Source: Rivularia sp. MS3 (GTDB taxonomy: Bacteria > Cyanobacteriota > Cyanobacteriia > Cyanobacteriales > Nostocaceae). Taken from it: a stretch of 64,000 bases of DNA. Numbering within the stretch: the first letter of the stretch is position 1; every line of letters begins with the position of its first letter. Under the pieces are notes generated by a model. The model searched no databases. It was not told the DNA's origin and saw only the letters and a list, made by a program, of their open reading frames with translations. Where the stretch lies: NCBI GenBank assembly GCA_019192545.1, contig JAHCMI010000035.1, positions 1 to 64,000 of the forward strand. Direction: 5' to 3'. The position numbers and the translations under genes are program-made. Positions 42,780 to 51,887 of this stretch are shown one piece after another.

Positions 42780-43205
42780 ATGAGTAAATTAACCTATCTA
42801 AAGATTGGAGAATTAGCCCGCGCTACAGGACTTACTGTCGGAAATTTACGTTATTACAGCGATATCGGACTTTTGCAACCCGTGCATAGAGGAGACAACG
42901 GTTATCGGTATTATGCTCAAAATGCTTCCGAGCAGGTAGAGTTCATCAAGAAAGCACAATCTCTCGGATTTACCTTAGAAGAAATCAAACAGATTCTCGA
43001 TGTTCGCAACGGTGGTGAAATTCCTTGCGATTTAGTACAAAGTTTGTTGAATAACAAGATAGAACAATTGGCAATCCAAATTAAGCAAATGACTTTGTTT
43101 AAAAGGGAATTAGAAGAATATCGTGCAATGTGGGTAAATAAACCGGAATCTAATTTAAAGCAGGAAGAAGTTTGTCCTTTAATTGATAGCGTGTCTTTAC
43201 ATTAA
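42780..43205 (+). CDS. MerR-family metal-responsive regulator
   Basis: A protein of 141 residues. The DNA-binding part YLKIGELARATGLTVGNLRY YS and GDNGYRYY is classic MerR, followed by the dimerisation helix. The metal site would use Cys83 (GGEIPCDLV) and Cys132 (EEVCPLID), a pair spaced like the C112/C120 or C79/C114 ligands of CueR/ZntR-type proteins but with only two cysteines. It should twist 19-bp-spacer promoters into an active form when metal binds. Four such promoters lie in this window. The metal is probably copper, judging from targets, but zinc, cobalt or lead cannot be excluded. It stands alone, with its own promoter upstream. Confidence 0.85.
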   Translation: MSKLTYLKIGELARATGLTVGNLRYYSDIGLLQPVHRGDNGYRYYAQNASEQVEFIKKAQSLGFTLEEIKQILDVRNGGEIPCDLVQSLLNNKIEQLAIQIKQMTLFKRELEEYRAMWVNKPESNLKQEEVCPLIDSVSLH

Positions 43206-43402
43206 ATTTGCTTGCAATAAAGCAATTCATATATTTTAGTTTCTGGACGCTAATATTAAAATATTTACTTCAGTGGCAAGAAAAGCTCAACAGACCTTAA
43301 TTACTATAATTTTCTAATTGGTGAAATTAGTAAGGAGTAACAGAAAATGTTTCACTATTAGTAATAGGTCTATTGAGTTATTTTCAATATTGACAGATAA
43401 AA

Positions 43403-43420
43403 ATGAAATTAGGATGAAAT
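43403..43420. promoter_or_regulatory. Direct repeat operator, site 4 (orphan)
   Basis: ATGAAATTAGGATGAAAT, located between the 3' ends of the MerR and DUF2808 genes, so no annotated gene starts nearby. The rest of 43206-43472 shows no gene. Confidence 0.55.
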
Positions 43421-43472
43421 TTCATTTTTTGCGATAGATTTATCAATTAAGTTTACATATAGATAGAATCTA

Positions 43473-43955
43473 TTAATCATCGTATGTCATGATTTGAGTA
43501 ATACCAAGCGGAATTGCTTCTTTAAATCCTACTATTTTGGCATCAACTTTGAATTGCCAAGTTTCGGCATAACCAGGAGTAATAACATCTTTCATCAAAA
43601 TAGATAACTTTGTTTCAGGGGCTACTGGTTGTGAGAAGATTATTTGAGCTTTATTTTCATTTATAGAAACTTCCGTAGCTATTTTTTCACCTTCAGAATT
43701 TTTTACTTCTATCCCATCATCTATTTTTATTTCAGAAGGTATATCTATTGAAAGTCCCTCAAGAGGCTTCCCTTGTACATGGACTTCTATTTCGTAAGTA
43801 GCAGTCATTGCTTCTGCATCGTTTGGAAACGCAGCACTATCAATTATATGAGAAGCTTGATAATCATTTGGTTTGCCACTTGCTAATACAGTAGTAATCG
43901 GAGATAACAATAATAATGTAAACGCAGCAGTGTAAATCATTTTTTTTAATTTCAT
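43473..43955 (-). CDS. DUF2808-like exported protein
   Basis: A protein of 160 residues with a signal peptide (MIYTAAFTLLLLSPITTVLA-SGKP) and a beta-rich secreted domain (ATYEIEVHVQGKPLEGLSID, APETKLSILMKDVITPGYAE). This fits the cyanobacterial DUF2808 family, whose members are often close to metal or stress genes and have no known function. There are no cysteines or histidine clusters for metal binding. Two direct-repeat operator sites lie upstream (61 and 261 bases), so it should respond with the efflux operon. Confidence 0.65.
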   Translation of the reverse strand: MKLKKMIYTAAFTLLLLSPITTVLASGKPNDYQASHIIDSAAFPNDAEAMTATYEIEVHVQGKPLEGLSIDIPSEIKIDDGIEVKNSEGEKIATEVSINENKAQIIFSQPVAPETKLSILMKDVITPGYAETWQFKVDAKIVGFKEAIPLGITQIMTYDD

Positions 43956-44016
43956 GACTATTATCCTCTAAAACTAATAAGACGAATCTTTCTATTTATA
44001 AGTATGGTTATTAGTT

Positions 44017-44034
44017 ATGAAATAGACATGAAAA
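44017..44034 (-). promoter_or_regulatory. Direct repeat operator, site 5
   Basis: ATGAAATAGACATGAAAA, 61 bases upstream of the DUF2808-like gene. One mismatch in the second half. Confidence 0.6.
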
Positions 44035-44215
44035 ATTATCGTTAATTACAATATATTTTTGTTTTTAAGCGCGAATAAAATTGCAAGAAAATACTTGTTT
44101 TCTAAAGTCAATAAAACAAGCTTTTAATCCTGTTTACAGGACTAAAAACTTGCTAATGGAATAAAATCTAGATAAAAGCCAAAGAAGGCATATATAAATA
44201 ATATACGAGATAAAA

Positions 44216-44233
44216 ATGAAATTAGGATGAAAT
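44216..44233. promoter_or_regulatory. Direct repeat operator, site 6
   Basis: ATGAAATTAGGATGAAAT, 261 bases upstream of the DUF2808-like start and 51 bases beyond the terminator of the efflux operon. Confidence 0.55.
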
Positions 44234-44284
44234 ATTTTAGTTAGATTATTTTTTGATTTATTTATTTAATCATAGTAAAAAAAA

Positions 44285-44321
44285 GGACTTATAAATGTGC
44301 CCCTAGAGCATTTATAAGTCC
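44285..44321 (-). terminator. Terminator of the RND efflux operon
   Basis: GGACTTATAAATG (44285-44297) and CATTTATAAGTCC (44309-44321) form a perfect 13-base-pair stem with an 11-base loop. On the minus strand it is followed by a run of eight T. A second palindrome, CCATTAAATTAATTTAATGG, lies at about 44332-44351. Confidence 0.85.
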
Positions 44322-44403
44322 GAGATTAAATCCATTAAATTAATTTAATGGAGAGCCGAGTATGAGGAACTAACTCAACCAATAACCAATTTCTCATAAA
44401 CAA

Positions 44404-44421
44404 ATGAAATCAAGATGAAAT
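44404..44421. promoter_or_regulatory. Direct repeat operator, site 7 (orphan)
   Basis: ATGAAATCAAGATGAAAT, 48 bases beyond the stop of the RND pump gene and before its terminator. No gene start is near on either strand. Confidence 0.5.
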
Positions 44422-44468
44422 TACTGAAAAATAAAGTATTTTTTATGTAATTAAAAATGCTTTTTATC

Positions 44469-47400
44469 TCAACCGTGCCATCTTAATTTTTTCCTCATCC
44501 CAGACAACCAAATAGTAATATCATCGACAAGCGAATAAACTACAGGTACAACAATTAAAGTCAGCAAAGTTGAAATAACCAAACCACCCAAAATTACCGT
44601 AGCGATAGGTGAATAAGCGTCCATCCCGGTTTCTGGAAAAAAGGCGAGTCGAAAAATTACAATGATTGTAGTAAAGGTGGTCATGACAATCGCTTTGAGT
44701 CGAACTGGTCCGGCTTCCCTGATTGCAATATTTCTAGGTACTCCTTCCTGACGTTTTGTCAAAATCAATTCTAAAAGTAAAATAGCTGCGGAAACTGATA
44801 AACCCGATAGAATAATAATTCCTAAAATCGAAACCGTAGACAAAGTTTGTCCCGCTAATAGTAACGCTCCGAATACTCCTACCAACTGCAAGGGAATTGA
44901 CAGCATCATTACCAAAGGTTGGATAAACGAACCAAATTGAATTACCAATATGAGATAAATCAGTAATAAAGAAACCACCAAACCTTGTAAAAGTCGCTCA
45001 AACTCAATCATCATATCCGTCATATCCCCCATTGAATCGATACCGTAACCGGGGGGAAAGTCTAATTTACTACCTGCACGCATGGCGATCGCCATTGATA
45101 AGTCCATCGAAGCGGGTCCATCTTTACGATAATATCCGTTGACATAAACCACCCGTTTTCCGTTAACTCGTTCAATTAATGTCGGTCCTTGTTCCCGTTG
45201 TAAAGTTGCAACGGTACTTAGTGGAACTTGCCGATTATCCGAAGTCGTAATATAAGTTGATGACAAGTCTTGCTGAGTTCCCCGGTCTTGTTCGTCATAC
45301 CGGACTAAAATAGAATTTTGTCTTAGATTGGGACGATTATAATATCTACGAGTGTAACCCCCATTCAAAGCATAACGCGCTTGTTCGGCGATATCTTTGA
45401 TATTTAACCCCAGTTCCTTGGCTCTACGACGGTCAATTTTTAACTGAAATTCTGGCTGAGTCATTGCCGAACTTGTATGTGGCATCACTAAGTCTGGTGT
45501 GTCTTCAGCGATACCTAAAACACCTTGAGCTAAACGATGTAATTCGTCCAAATCTTCACCATACACTGCCAATTGAACCGGCGCTGCCGATGTAGCCATT
45601 ACATCTACACCCATTTCCTTCATGGCGATACGTCGCAAACCAGGAATAGTACTGCGAGCTTCGGTTTTGACTTCATCAATAATTTGCCAAATATCCCTTT
45701 CTCGTGCCCCAACATCCTTAAGAGTGACAATCGCTGAAGCGGTATTAACTCCCCCCATACTGTAACCGCTGAAGTAAGTACTATTTCGCGTTAGTTCAAA
45801 CCCAACTTGTGAAGAAACCTTTTCTACTTCCGGTTGTTCCAGGAGAATTTTTTCAAACTTTTGAGCAAGCTGGTCAGTTTTACTAAAAGATGTCCCTGGT
45901 TCAAATTCTATCGTTGCCATGATTTGACCGGAATCACCCAAAGGCATCATTTCTTGACCAATTAAAGGATATAAACTAAATGCTAGAACAATAGAAGCAC
46001 CCGTTAACGCTAAAGTAATTTCGCGGTTTTTCATGCAGATGTCGAGCAACCAACCGTAACCTTGCTCTAACTTATAAAAGCTATAACGTATCGGAGTCAG
46101 CAATCTCTGCAACCAAGTTTTACGTCTTCCTTTTTGGTGTAGTGGCTTGAGGAAGAATGCTGCAAGTAAAGGAATTAAAGTAATTGAAACAATTAGCGAA
46201 GAGAGAAAAGCGAAAACCATCGGATAAACCAACCCGACAAACATCAGCCCAGTTAATCCACCAGCAAGTATCGTCGGTAATAAAGCCGCAATCATTACAC
46301 AGCTAGCAGCCGCACTTGCTAAAAATACCTCTCCCGTCCCCTTAATCGCTGCTTCGTGGGGTTTATGCCCTTCTTGTAGTTTCCGGTCAATCGAATCAAT
46401 GACAATAATCGAATCATCTACCAGTTTACCAATAGCCATCATCATCCCAATCAAAGTTGAGGAATTAAGCGACATTCCAATGGGGATAAAAGGAAGCATC
46501 GATAGCGCTAGGGATGTAGGGATAGAAATCATTACAATCGCTGTGGCTCGGAAGTTTTCTAGGAAAACTAAAATTACCAACCCCGCAAGCACAACGCTTA
46601 TCAGTAATTCTCCGGTAGTGCTATCCTTGATTAAATTGACTAAATAAGAATTATCGTAAGCAACCTCAAACTCCAAACCCGGATACTGTGCCTGTATTTT
46701 GGTTAATTCAGCGCGTACCAGTTCGATAACTTGCGGCGAACTAGAATCCGGTTTTTGAATCACATTAACTGCTAATGCAGCTTCACCGTTGTAGCGATAA
46801 CCACTGCGGCGTTCTTCATAAGTATCTTTGACAGTGGCAACATCTCTGACATAAACCACCTGTCCCGACTTTTCCAACACCGGGTAATCCATCACCGCAC
46901 GAGCATTCAGCGCTCGTTCGTCGGTGCGTACTAAAATTTCACTATCTCCCCTGGTTAATACCCCCGCACCTTGACTTACATTATTCGCGTCGATAGCGTC
47001 TCGTACTTGCAGAATTGACAAATCATAAGCAGCCAACTTTTGACGGTCAACAATTATCTGTAATTGTCGCCGATAACCGCCAAAAATTGACACCGCTTGT
47101 ACATCCCGCACCTGAGTTAATCTATCAACCAAAGTATTGTCAGCAAATTCTCGTAAACGCACCGGGTCCCAACCTTCTCCCCGTAAAGCCAGAGTTAGTA
47201 CGGGACGGTTGAGCGGGTCGATAGGTAAAACCCAGTAGGAACGGGTATTAATCCCATCCAGCGCCAAATCCCCCTCCGCAGCCGTCATTACACTTTGTAC
47301 TTCCTGCACCGCATTATCAATATCACCACCCCATTCAAACTGTACGGAAACTAAAGACATATCCTGTTGGGAACTCGAACGGATAAACCGCACCCCATCT

Positions 47401-47627
47401 AACACAGTTAGCCGTTGTTCGATTGGTTTACTGATATAAGTTTCTACTTCCGCAGGTGAGGAACCAGGAGCCATTGTCACAATTGCCACCAAAGGGCTTT
47501 GGACATAAGGCATCATCCTTACCGGGAGTAGGAATAACGTAAGGGTAGCGAGGACGAGGATACCGATGTATAAAGCAGCGAGTACTACCGGGTTTTTGAT
47601 TGACCAGCGAGTGAGGAAGTATTTCAT
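44469..47627 (-). CDS. RND-family efflux pump (metal or drug)
   Basis: A protein of 1052 residues from MKYFLTRW; a longer frame adds residues encoded by repeats. It has the RND layout: a first membrane helix (VVLAALYIGILVLATLTLFL), two large periplasmic domains, and membrane helices 2-6 and 8-12 (e.g. LLISVVLAGLVILVFLENFR). The helix-4 motif GKLVDDSIIVIDSID carries the paired aspartates of proton relay. It should export substrate across both membranes together with the adaptor encoded upstream and an outer-membrane channel not seen here. Neighbours (copper-like regulator, Met/His-rich adaptor, multicopper oxidase) suggest copper or another metal, although CzcA/CusA substrate residues were not verified. 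Last gene of a three-gene operon. Confidence 0.88.
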   Translation of the reverse strand: MKYFLTRWSIKNPVVLAALYIGILVLATLTLFLLPVRMMPYVQSPLVAIVTMAPGSSPAEVETYISKPIEQRLTVLDGVRFIRSSSQQDMSLVSVQFEWGGDIDNAVQEVQSVMTAAEGDLALDGINTRSYWVLPIDPLNRPVLTLALRGEGWDPVRLREFADNTLVDRLTQVRDVQAVSIFGGYRRQLQIIVDRQKLAAYDLSILQVRDAIDANNVSQGAGVLTRGDSEILVRTDERALNARAVMDYPVLEKSGQVVYVRDVATVKDTYEERRSGYRYNGEAALAVNVIQKPDSSSPQVIELVRAELTKIQAQYPGLEFEVAYDNSYLVNLIKDSTTGELLISVVLAGLVILVFLENFRATAIVMISIPTSLALSMLPFIPIGMSLNSSTLIGMMMAIGKLVDDSIIVIDSIDRKLQEGHKPHEAAIKGTGEVFLASAAASCVMIAALLPTILAGGLTGLMFVGLVYPMVFAFLSSLIVSITLIPLLAAFFLKPLHQKGRRKTWLQRLLTPIRYSFYKLEQGYGWLLDICMKNREITLALTGASIVLAFSLYPLIGQEMMPLGDSGQIMATIEFEPGTSFSKTDQLAQKFEKILLEQPEVEKVSSQVGFELTRNSTYFSGYSMGGVNTASAIVTLKDVGARERDIWQIIDEVKTEARSTIPGLRRIAMKEMGVDVMATSAAPVQLAVYGEDLDELHRLAQGVLGIAEDTPDLVMPHTSSAMTQPEFQLKIDRRRAKELGLNIKDIAEQARYALNGGYTRRYYNRPNLRQNSILVRYDEQDRGTQQDLSSTYITTSDNRQVPLSTVATLQREQGPTLIERVNGKRVVYVNGYYRKDGPASMDLSMAIAMRAGSKLDFPPGYGIDSMGDMTDMMIEFERLLQGLVVSLLLIYLILVIQFGSFIQPLVMMLSIPLQLVGVFGALLLAGQTLSTVSILGIIILSGLSVSAAILLLELILTKRQEGVPRNIAIREAGPVRLKAIVMTTFTTIIVIFRLAFFPETGMDAYSPIATVILGGLVISTLLTLIVVPVVYSLVDDITIWLSGMRKKLRWHG

Positions 47628-47633
47628 AAGCAA

Positions 47634-47686
47634 GGGAGTGAGGAGAGGGGGTAGAGGGGGAGACAAGGGGACAAGGGGACAAGGGG
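47634..47686. repeat. Low-complexity G-rich tandem repeats (AGGGGAC/AGGGGGT)
   Basis: Units such as GACAAGGGGACAAGGGGACA and AGAGGGGGTAGAGGGGGAGA, periods of 7-8, lie between the lipoprotein and RND pump genes. They resemble the other heptamer families in this window. Confidence 0.75.
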
Positions 47687-47740
47687 AATAATTTATAAGT
47701 CACCAATTACCAATGCCCAATGCCCCATTCCCAACTTGAT

Positions 47741-48181
47741 TTATTTAACGTCAAATGTATAATTCGCTTGACCTTGAAGTTTGGGGTCTTTGACTTGTGT
47801 AACGACGTTCCATTTACCCTGCATTCCAAAATTAGTTTTGATTTTATATCTTCCCGGTTGTGCGTCTGGTTCGACTTTTGCCATTGAAGTCATATCTTCT
47901 TCACCTTCCATCGGCATGGAAACGTTTACGTCTAAGGTTTCTACAGCAACGGGTTTCTGGGTTTGGGGGTCGATTACTTCTACAACTAGTATGTTATCGC
48001 CCATTTTTACGGCTTCTTGAGAATTGGGGCTGACTAGATTAATTTTGGCGTTTTCTGTTTGTTGACCGGATGTGGTGGTTGATGCTGTTTGTGCTTGTGT
48101 TTCTGTTTGTGCTTCTTCAGGAGTAGAGCAAGCGATTGTGAAGAAACTGAGTGTTAGTAGTAGAGGGAGTAGTTTAATCAT
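47741..48181 (-). CDS. Lipoprotein with FixH/YtkA-like domain
   Basis: A protein of 146 residues with a lipobox (LSFFTIAC-S, Cys18), a Thr/Gln-rich linker and a domain of about 95 residues (INLVSPNSQEAVKMGDNILV, VNVSMPMEGEEDMTSMAKVE, PGRYKIKTNFGMQGKWNVVT). The Met-rich MPMEGEEDMTSM could bind copper. The domain is closely similar to the C-terminal 95 residues of the adaptor encoded 160 bases upstream, so one probably arose by duplication and fission or fusion. It should sit in the periplasm, anchored to a membrane, and may hand metal to the pump. Confidence 0.7.
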   Translation of the reverse strand: MIKLLPLLLTLSFFTIACSTPEEAQTETQAQTASTTTSGQQTENAKINLVSPNSQEAVKMGDNILVVEVIDPQTQKPVAVETLDVNVSMPMEGEEDMTSMAKVEPDAQPGRYKIKTNFGMQGKWNVVTQVKDPKLQGQANYTFDVK

Positions 48182-48214
48182 TTTTTTGTTTTTTATTAGG
48201 TTAATTGTCAGAAG

Positions 48215-48342
48215 AAAGAGAGGGGAAGAGGGGGTAGAGGGGGAAGAGAGGCAAGAGGGGGAAGAATTAAAAAAATTAGGAATTAGGAGTTAAGAGTTGA
48301 GAGTTATTTTTAACCAATTACCAATTACCAATTCCCTATTCC
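48215..48342. repeat. Cluster of low-complexity tandem repeats
   Basis: It holds AGGGGGAAGAG/AGAGGGGGT units (48218-48264), then AGGAGTTAAGAGTTGAGAGT and ACCAATTACCAATTACCAAT, all short-period repeats, in the gap between adaptor and lipoprotein genes. Confidence 0.7.
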
Positions 48343-50184
48343 CTATTCCACATTAAAGTTAAAGTCTGCTTTCCCTTGATGTTTGGAGTCTTTTACTTTA
48401 ACTACGACATCCCATTTCCCTTTCATGCCAAAGTGGGTATCGACTTTGAAACGTCCGGGTTGGGAGTCGGGTTGAATATCTACCATTGATGTCATTGGAG
48501 CCATATTTTTCATTGGCATGGTAACTTTCACGTCTAGGTTTTCTACTGGTAAGGGTTTATTGGTTTTCTTATCTAAAATTTCTAAAATTAATTGAGCGCT
48601 ACCTTTTTTAACTGAGTTTTTATTTTGAGGACTAATTAATTTAATTTGTGCGTTTCCTTGAGATGTATTATTCCGCTTAGCTAGGGTTTCCCCGGATTCA
48701 TCTACTACAGATACTTTTTGATTTTCAATTAGTCTGGAGTGTCCGGAAGTAATTACCATGTCACCAGGATTTAAACCGTTGGTAATTTCGACTTGTTCGC
48801 CGCTGACTAAACCTGTGGTAACTATTTTGCGTAAAGCCGTTTCTCCATCAACTACCCAAACTGCTGTTTTATCTTTAAATTGAGTTAATGCCGATTGCGG
48901 TACTGTTAAAGCGTTGGCTTGACGCTCGGCAATAATTTGCATTTCCAAAAATTGCCCGGATAGCAACTGATTTCCAGGATTGTTAACAACGGCTTCGATG
49001 GTAACGGTGCGGGTGTCGTTGTTAGTTTGAGGAAATATGCTGGTAACTCTACCCGTAATTTCCTTGACGTTGCTGCCAGGAACTTTGGCGATGATGGGAG
49101 TCCCAACACGAATTTTTGCTGCATCTCGCTGGGAAACGTTAGCACGCAGACGTACCCGTTGATAATCCCCAATTTTAAGAATTCCCATACTCGGTTGCAC
49201 TACCACACCAGGGTCTGCCATTCTTTCCTGAACGATACCGGCGATGGGTGACTGGATTTTGGTATATCCTTTCATAACCGAAGCCGTAGCGCTTTTGGCT
49301 CTGGCTTGTTTAACATTACTGCGAGCGCTGCGAACCTGGGCTTCTAATCTTCTTAATTTTACTTGTGCTGTTTTTAACGCAGCTTGGGCGGTTTGGGTTT
49401 TGGTGTCTTCGATATCGTATTGGTCTTGAGAAATTGCTCCTTCTTTAACTAATAAAGCATAGCGATCGCGTTTCTTTTCTTGATATTCGAGTTCAGCTTT
49501 TAATCGCGCAATCTCTTGCCGTTGCTCGTTTACTTCGATTTGCGACGCAACTAAATCACTTTCCATCGAATCGGCGCTGAAGGCAGCTTCGGCTACTTGA
49601 GTTATCTTTTCAGCTGCGTCGAGGGTTGCTAAAGCTTGTCCGGAAGAAACCTTGTCTCCAGGGTACACTGAGTAATTAGTAAGCTGTCCGGCTATCCGGG
49701 GATACACGGTAACTTCTTGGTAGGGATGAATTGAACCAGTATATTGAACGCTAGCCGAAAGTAAACTCGGTTTGACCGTTTTAATAGTTACCGGAGTCGG
49801 ATTGAATGAGCCGTTAACCTGCATCATATCGTCGTGGGACATACCGGACATATCGTGTCCTTCCATCCCAGCCATTGAGGAAGCAGGTTTTAACTGGTTG
49901 GTAACTGTGACAATACCACCTGCAAGCAACACGAAGATACCAATACCTAAAAGCGTTTTGCCCGGACGTAGCGAAGATTCCACGGTTTTTTTATCCTCCT
50001 TGCGAGAGCGTTTGAATAAGGATTTACCAAGAATCACTAATAAGCCAACAAGAAATATTCCCCCACCCAATAAAGCTGTATGAGTAAGCAAATTGTTATC
50101 AGGTACAGCACCATGATTCATTCCCTCGTGAGTATCCGACGGCTTCATTTGGGACAGAATTACAGGTTTCGCGGTGAAAGGCAT
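48343..50184 (-). CDS. RND efflux periplasmic adaptor with Met/His-rich N-terminus and YtkA-like C-terminus
   Basis: A protein of 613 residues. Two N-terminal membrane segments (TALLGGGIFLVGLLVILGKS and TLLGIGIFVLLAGGIVTVTN) precede a Met/His-rich stretch (MEGHDMSGMSHDDMMQ) of the type that binds Cu(I) in CusB-like proteins. The adaptor core follows: VTVYPRIAGQLTNYSVYPGD (lipoyl half), a long coiled coil (KAELEYQEKKRDRYALLVKE), SPIAGIVQERMADPGVVVQP and a beta-barrel with VPQSALTQFKDKTAVWVV. The last 95 residues are a YtkA-like domain that also occurs as a separate lipoprotein. First gene of the efflux operon; an RppA-type site lies 64 bases upstream. The two-helix membrane N-terminus is unusual for this family. 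Confidence 0.82.
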   Translation of the reverse strand: MPFTAKPVILSQMKPSDTHEGMNHGAVPDNNLLTHTALLGGGIFLVGLLVILGKSLFKRSRKEDKKTVESSLRPGKTLLGIGIFVLLAGGIVTVTNQLKPASSMAGMEGHDMSGMSHDDMMQVNGSFNPTPVTIKTVKPSLLSASVQYTGSIHPYQEVTVYPRIAGQLTNYSVYPGDKVSSGQALATLDAAEKITQVAEAAFSADSMESDLVASQIEVNEQRQEIARLKAELEYQEKKRDRYALLVKEGAISQDQYDIEDTKTQTAQAALKTAQVKLRRLEAQVRSARSNVKQARAKSATASVMKGYTKIQSPIAGIVQERMADPGVVVQPSMGILKIGDYQRVRLRANVSQRDAAKIRVGTPIIAKVPGSNVKEITGRVTSIFPQTNNDTRTVTIEAVVNNPGNQLLSGQFLEMQIIAERQANALTVPQSALTQFKDKTAVWVVDGETALRKIVTTGLVSGEQVEITNGLNPGDMVITSGHSRLIENQKVSVVDESGETLAKRNNTSQGNAQIKLISPQNKNSVKKGSAQLILEILDKKTNKPLPVENLDVKVTMPMKNMAPMTSMVDIQPDSQPGRFKVDTHFGMKGKWDVVVKVKDSKHQGKADFNFNVE

Positions 50185-50247
50185 GATTAAGGAGGGCGAT
50201 AGCGGTTTCGATTATAGGGCTACATTTGTTGATCGTGCCAGGTAATT

Positions 50248-50265
50248 ATGAAATTAGGATGAAAT
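50248..50265 (-). promoter_or_regulatory. Direct repeat operator, site 8 (efflux operon)
   Basis: ATGAAATTAGGATGAAAT, 64 bases upstream of the adaptor start, the same distance as at the rppA and DUF2808-like genes. This is the strongest link between the two-component system and the pump. Confidence 0.75.
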
Positions 50266-50424
50266 TTGTTTTAGGGGGTTCGCTCAAATAAATATTTGTT
50301 TGACTCAAGCAGTATTTAAGACGCTATAAGATAAGCGTTTTTATATTGTGTAAGCAGCTTGTAATTAATTTTTATATGCTGTCTAAACCATGTATAAACA
50401 ACGTCTAAAATATTTTTTAGTCAC

Positions 50425-50466
50425 AAAAAAATCTTAAGCACTTTTATCAGTTAAAAGCGCTTAAGA
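50425..50466 (-). terminator. Terminator of the TPR gene
   Basis: On the minus strand TCTTAAGCGCTTTTA pairs with TAAAAGTGCTTAAGA (one A-C mismatch) and is followed by TTTTTTT. It lies 56 bases after the TPR gene stop. Confidence 0.75.
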
Positions 50467-50521
50467 GATAGATAGCAAGTCAAATTTTCTTACCTTATAT
50501 AATTATAATTTTCACTTAAAT

Positions 50522-51199
50522 TTATTTTTTAAACTGCTCAACAATAGCTTGAGTTTGTTGATAATTTTGATTATCTCCCTGTTGACGAAAAAGACTTGCT
50601 GCTTTTTGTAAATCCGCTACAGCGCTACGCTTATTTCCTAAAGCATATTCCGCTAAACCTCTATTACCATAAGCTTCGGCTAAGTTCGGATTTAATTTTA
50701 ATGCTTTATTCAAGTTTGTAATAGCTTGTTTATGATGTCCTTGTCTATAATTTGTAAGTCCTAAACTATAGTAAGCATCAGTAAATTTTGGATCTATTTT
50801 TATCGTTTTCTTAAAATCAGCAATAGCTGAAGGGTTATTCCCCAATATCGCATAGACATTTCCTCGACTATGATAAGCATCTGCATGGTTAGGATTGAGG
50901 CGTATTGCTTGATTAAAATCTGTTACTGCTGCTCGATAATTGCCTAATTGGGATTTAGCAAGACCCCTTAGACAGAAACCTTCATAAAATCGAGGATTAG
51001 TTTGTACTACGTTATCAAAATCTTCTATTGCTTCTTGAAAGTTACCTTGTTTGAGTTGTTGTACTCCTTGGTTAAATTGTTGCTGCAAATTAATTTGTTT
51101 GGGAAACGTGCGCGGTGCTTGGGCATTAACTGCAACAGGCATTCCGTTAAGTATACCTGTTAATCCGACAATGGCGAACCCTATGCGGATATAGTTCAT
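50522..51199 (-). CDS. Exported TPR-repeat protein
   Basis: A protein of 225 residues with a signal peptide (MNYIRIGFAIVGLTGILNGM ... VNA-QAPR) followed by four to five tetratricopeptide repeats (e.g. FYEGFCLRGLAKSQLGNYRA, ADAYHSRGNVYAILGNNPSA, TDAYYSLGLTNYRQGHHKQA, AEAYGNRGLAEYALGNKRSA). It should be a periplasmic protein-binding scaffold. It has its own terminator, and 51200-51421 upstream shows no operator of either metal family, so a link with metal response is not supported. Confidence 0.85.
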   Translation of the reverse strand: MNYIRIGFAIVGLTGILNGMPVAVNAQAPRTFPKQINLQQQFNQGVQQLKQGNFQEAIEDFDNVVQTNPRFYEGFCLRGLAKSQLGNYRAAVTDFNQAIRLNPNHADAYHSRGNVYAILGNNPSAIADFKKTIKIDPKFTDAYYSLGLTNYRQGHHKQAITNLNKALKLNPNLAEAYGNRGLAEYALGNKRSAVADLQKAASLFRQQGDNQNYQQTQAIVEQFKK

Positions 51200-51421
51200 G
51201 TTACCTGCTCCATTTTCTTGCTCTATATTCCATTGTAAGGCGGCAATAAAGTAACAGGTATACCAATAAAAAGTAATTCTAAATTTAAGTATTTAAACTT
51301 AGAAATTAAAATTAAAGTATTTTTATTTTATCTACTAGATGAAAAACATTATTTAAAAAAATCGTAGTTTATCTTTTTTCAATCAGATTGCTAATAACAA
51401 AATACTGATTAATTAATAGCT

Positions 51422-51883
51422 TTATGAAATCTGCCTCTTAACAAACCAAACAATTATCAAAGGTAAAATTATCCACTGAAGAATCGGCGTTAAACCCGTA
51501 CCTAATACCGGAAGCCTCGGCATGATATTGGCATATTCCCACATATTAAGTACTCCGGTAGCTAGCTTTTCAAAAAGAATGGTAATTACAAGACTTACTA
51601 AAATAAAAATACTTAACTGCCACCACTTTGGCTGACGAAACCAGTAACGGGATTTAGAAAAAAAGGCAACAGTCCAAAATCCAGTTAGTGCAATTAAAAC
51701 ATCGCCAAAAGTTGCTAGAGTACAGTTTATTGTTCTTTGAGTACAAGATAAATCAGAAAGCTCAAAAAATGGCATTTGCTGAACTTCCCAAAGGAAATTG
51801 AGTAGAAACGCAAAAATAGCGATATTTAACTCTGGTAAATCTAGCCAACTACGACGTTGATTTATATTTTGATAATTCGACAT
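51422..51883 (-). CDS. Hypothetical four-helix membrane protein
   Basis: A protein of 153 residues with four membrane segments (IAIFAFLLNFLWEVQQMPFF, FGDVLIALTGFWTVAFFSKS, LSIFILVSLVITILFEKLAT, ILQWIILPLIIVWFVKR). FLWEVQQMPFF, an external loop with two cysteines (LSCTQRTINC) and WEYANIMPRLPVLGTGLTPI appear conserved, but I cannot name the family. It starts 4 bases after the multicopper oxidase stop, so it is co-transcribed and may serve the same copper function. Confidence 0.6.
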   Translation of the reverse strand: MSNYQNINQRRSWLDLPELNIAIFAFLLNFLWEVQQMPFFELSDLSCTQRTINCTLATFGDVLIALTGFWTVAFFSKSRYWFRQPKWWQLSIFILVSLVITILFEKLATGVLNMWEYANIMPRLPVLGTGLTPILQWIILPLIIVWFVKRQIS

Positions 51884-51887
51884 ACTA

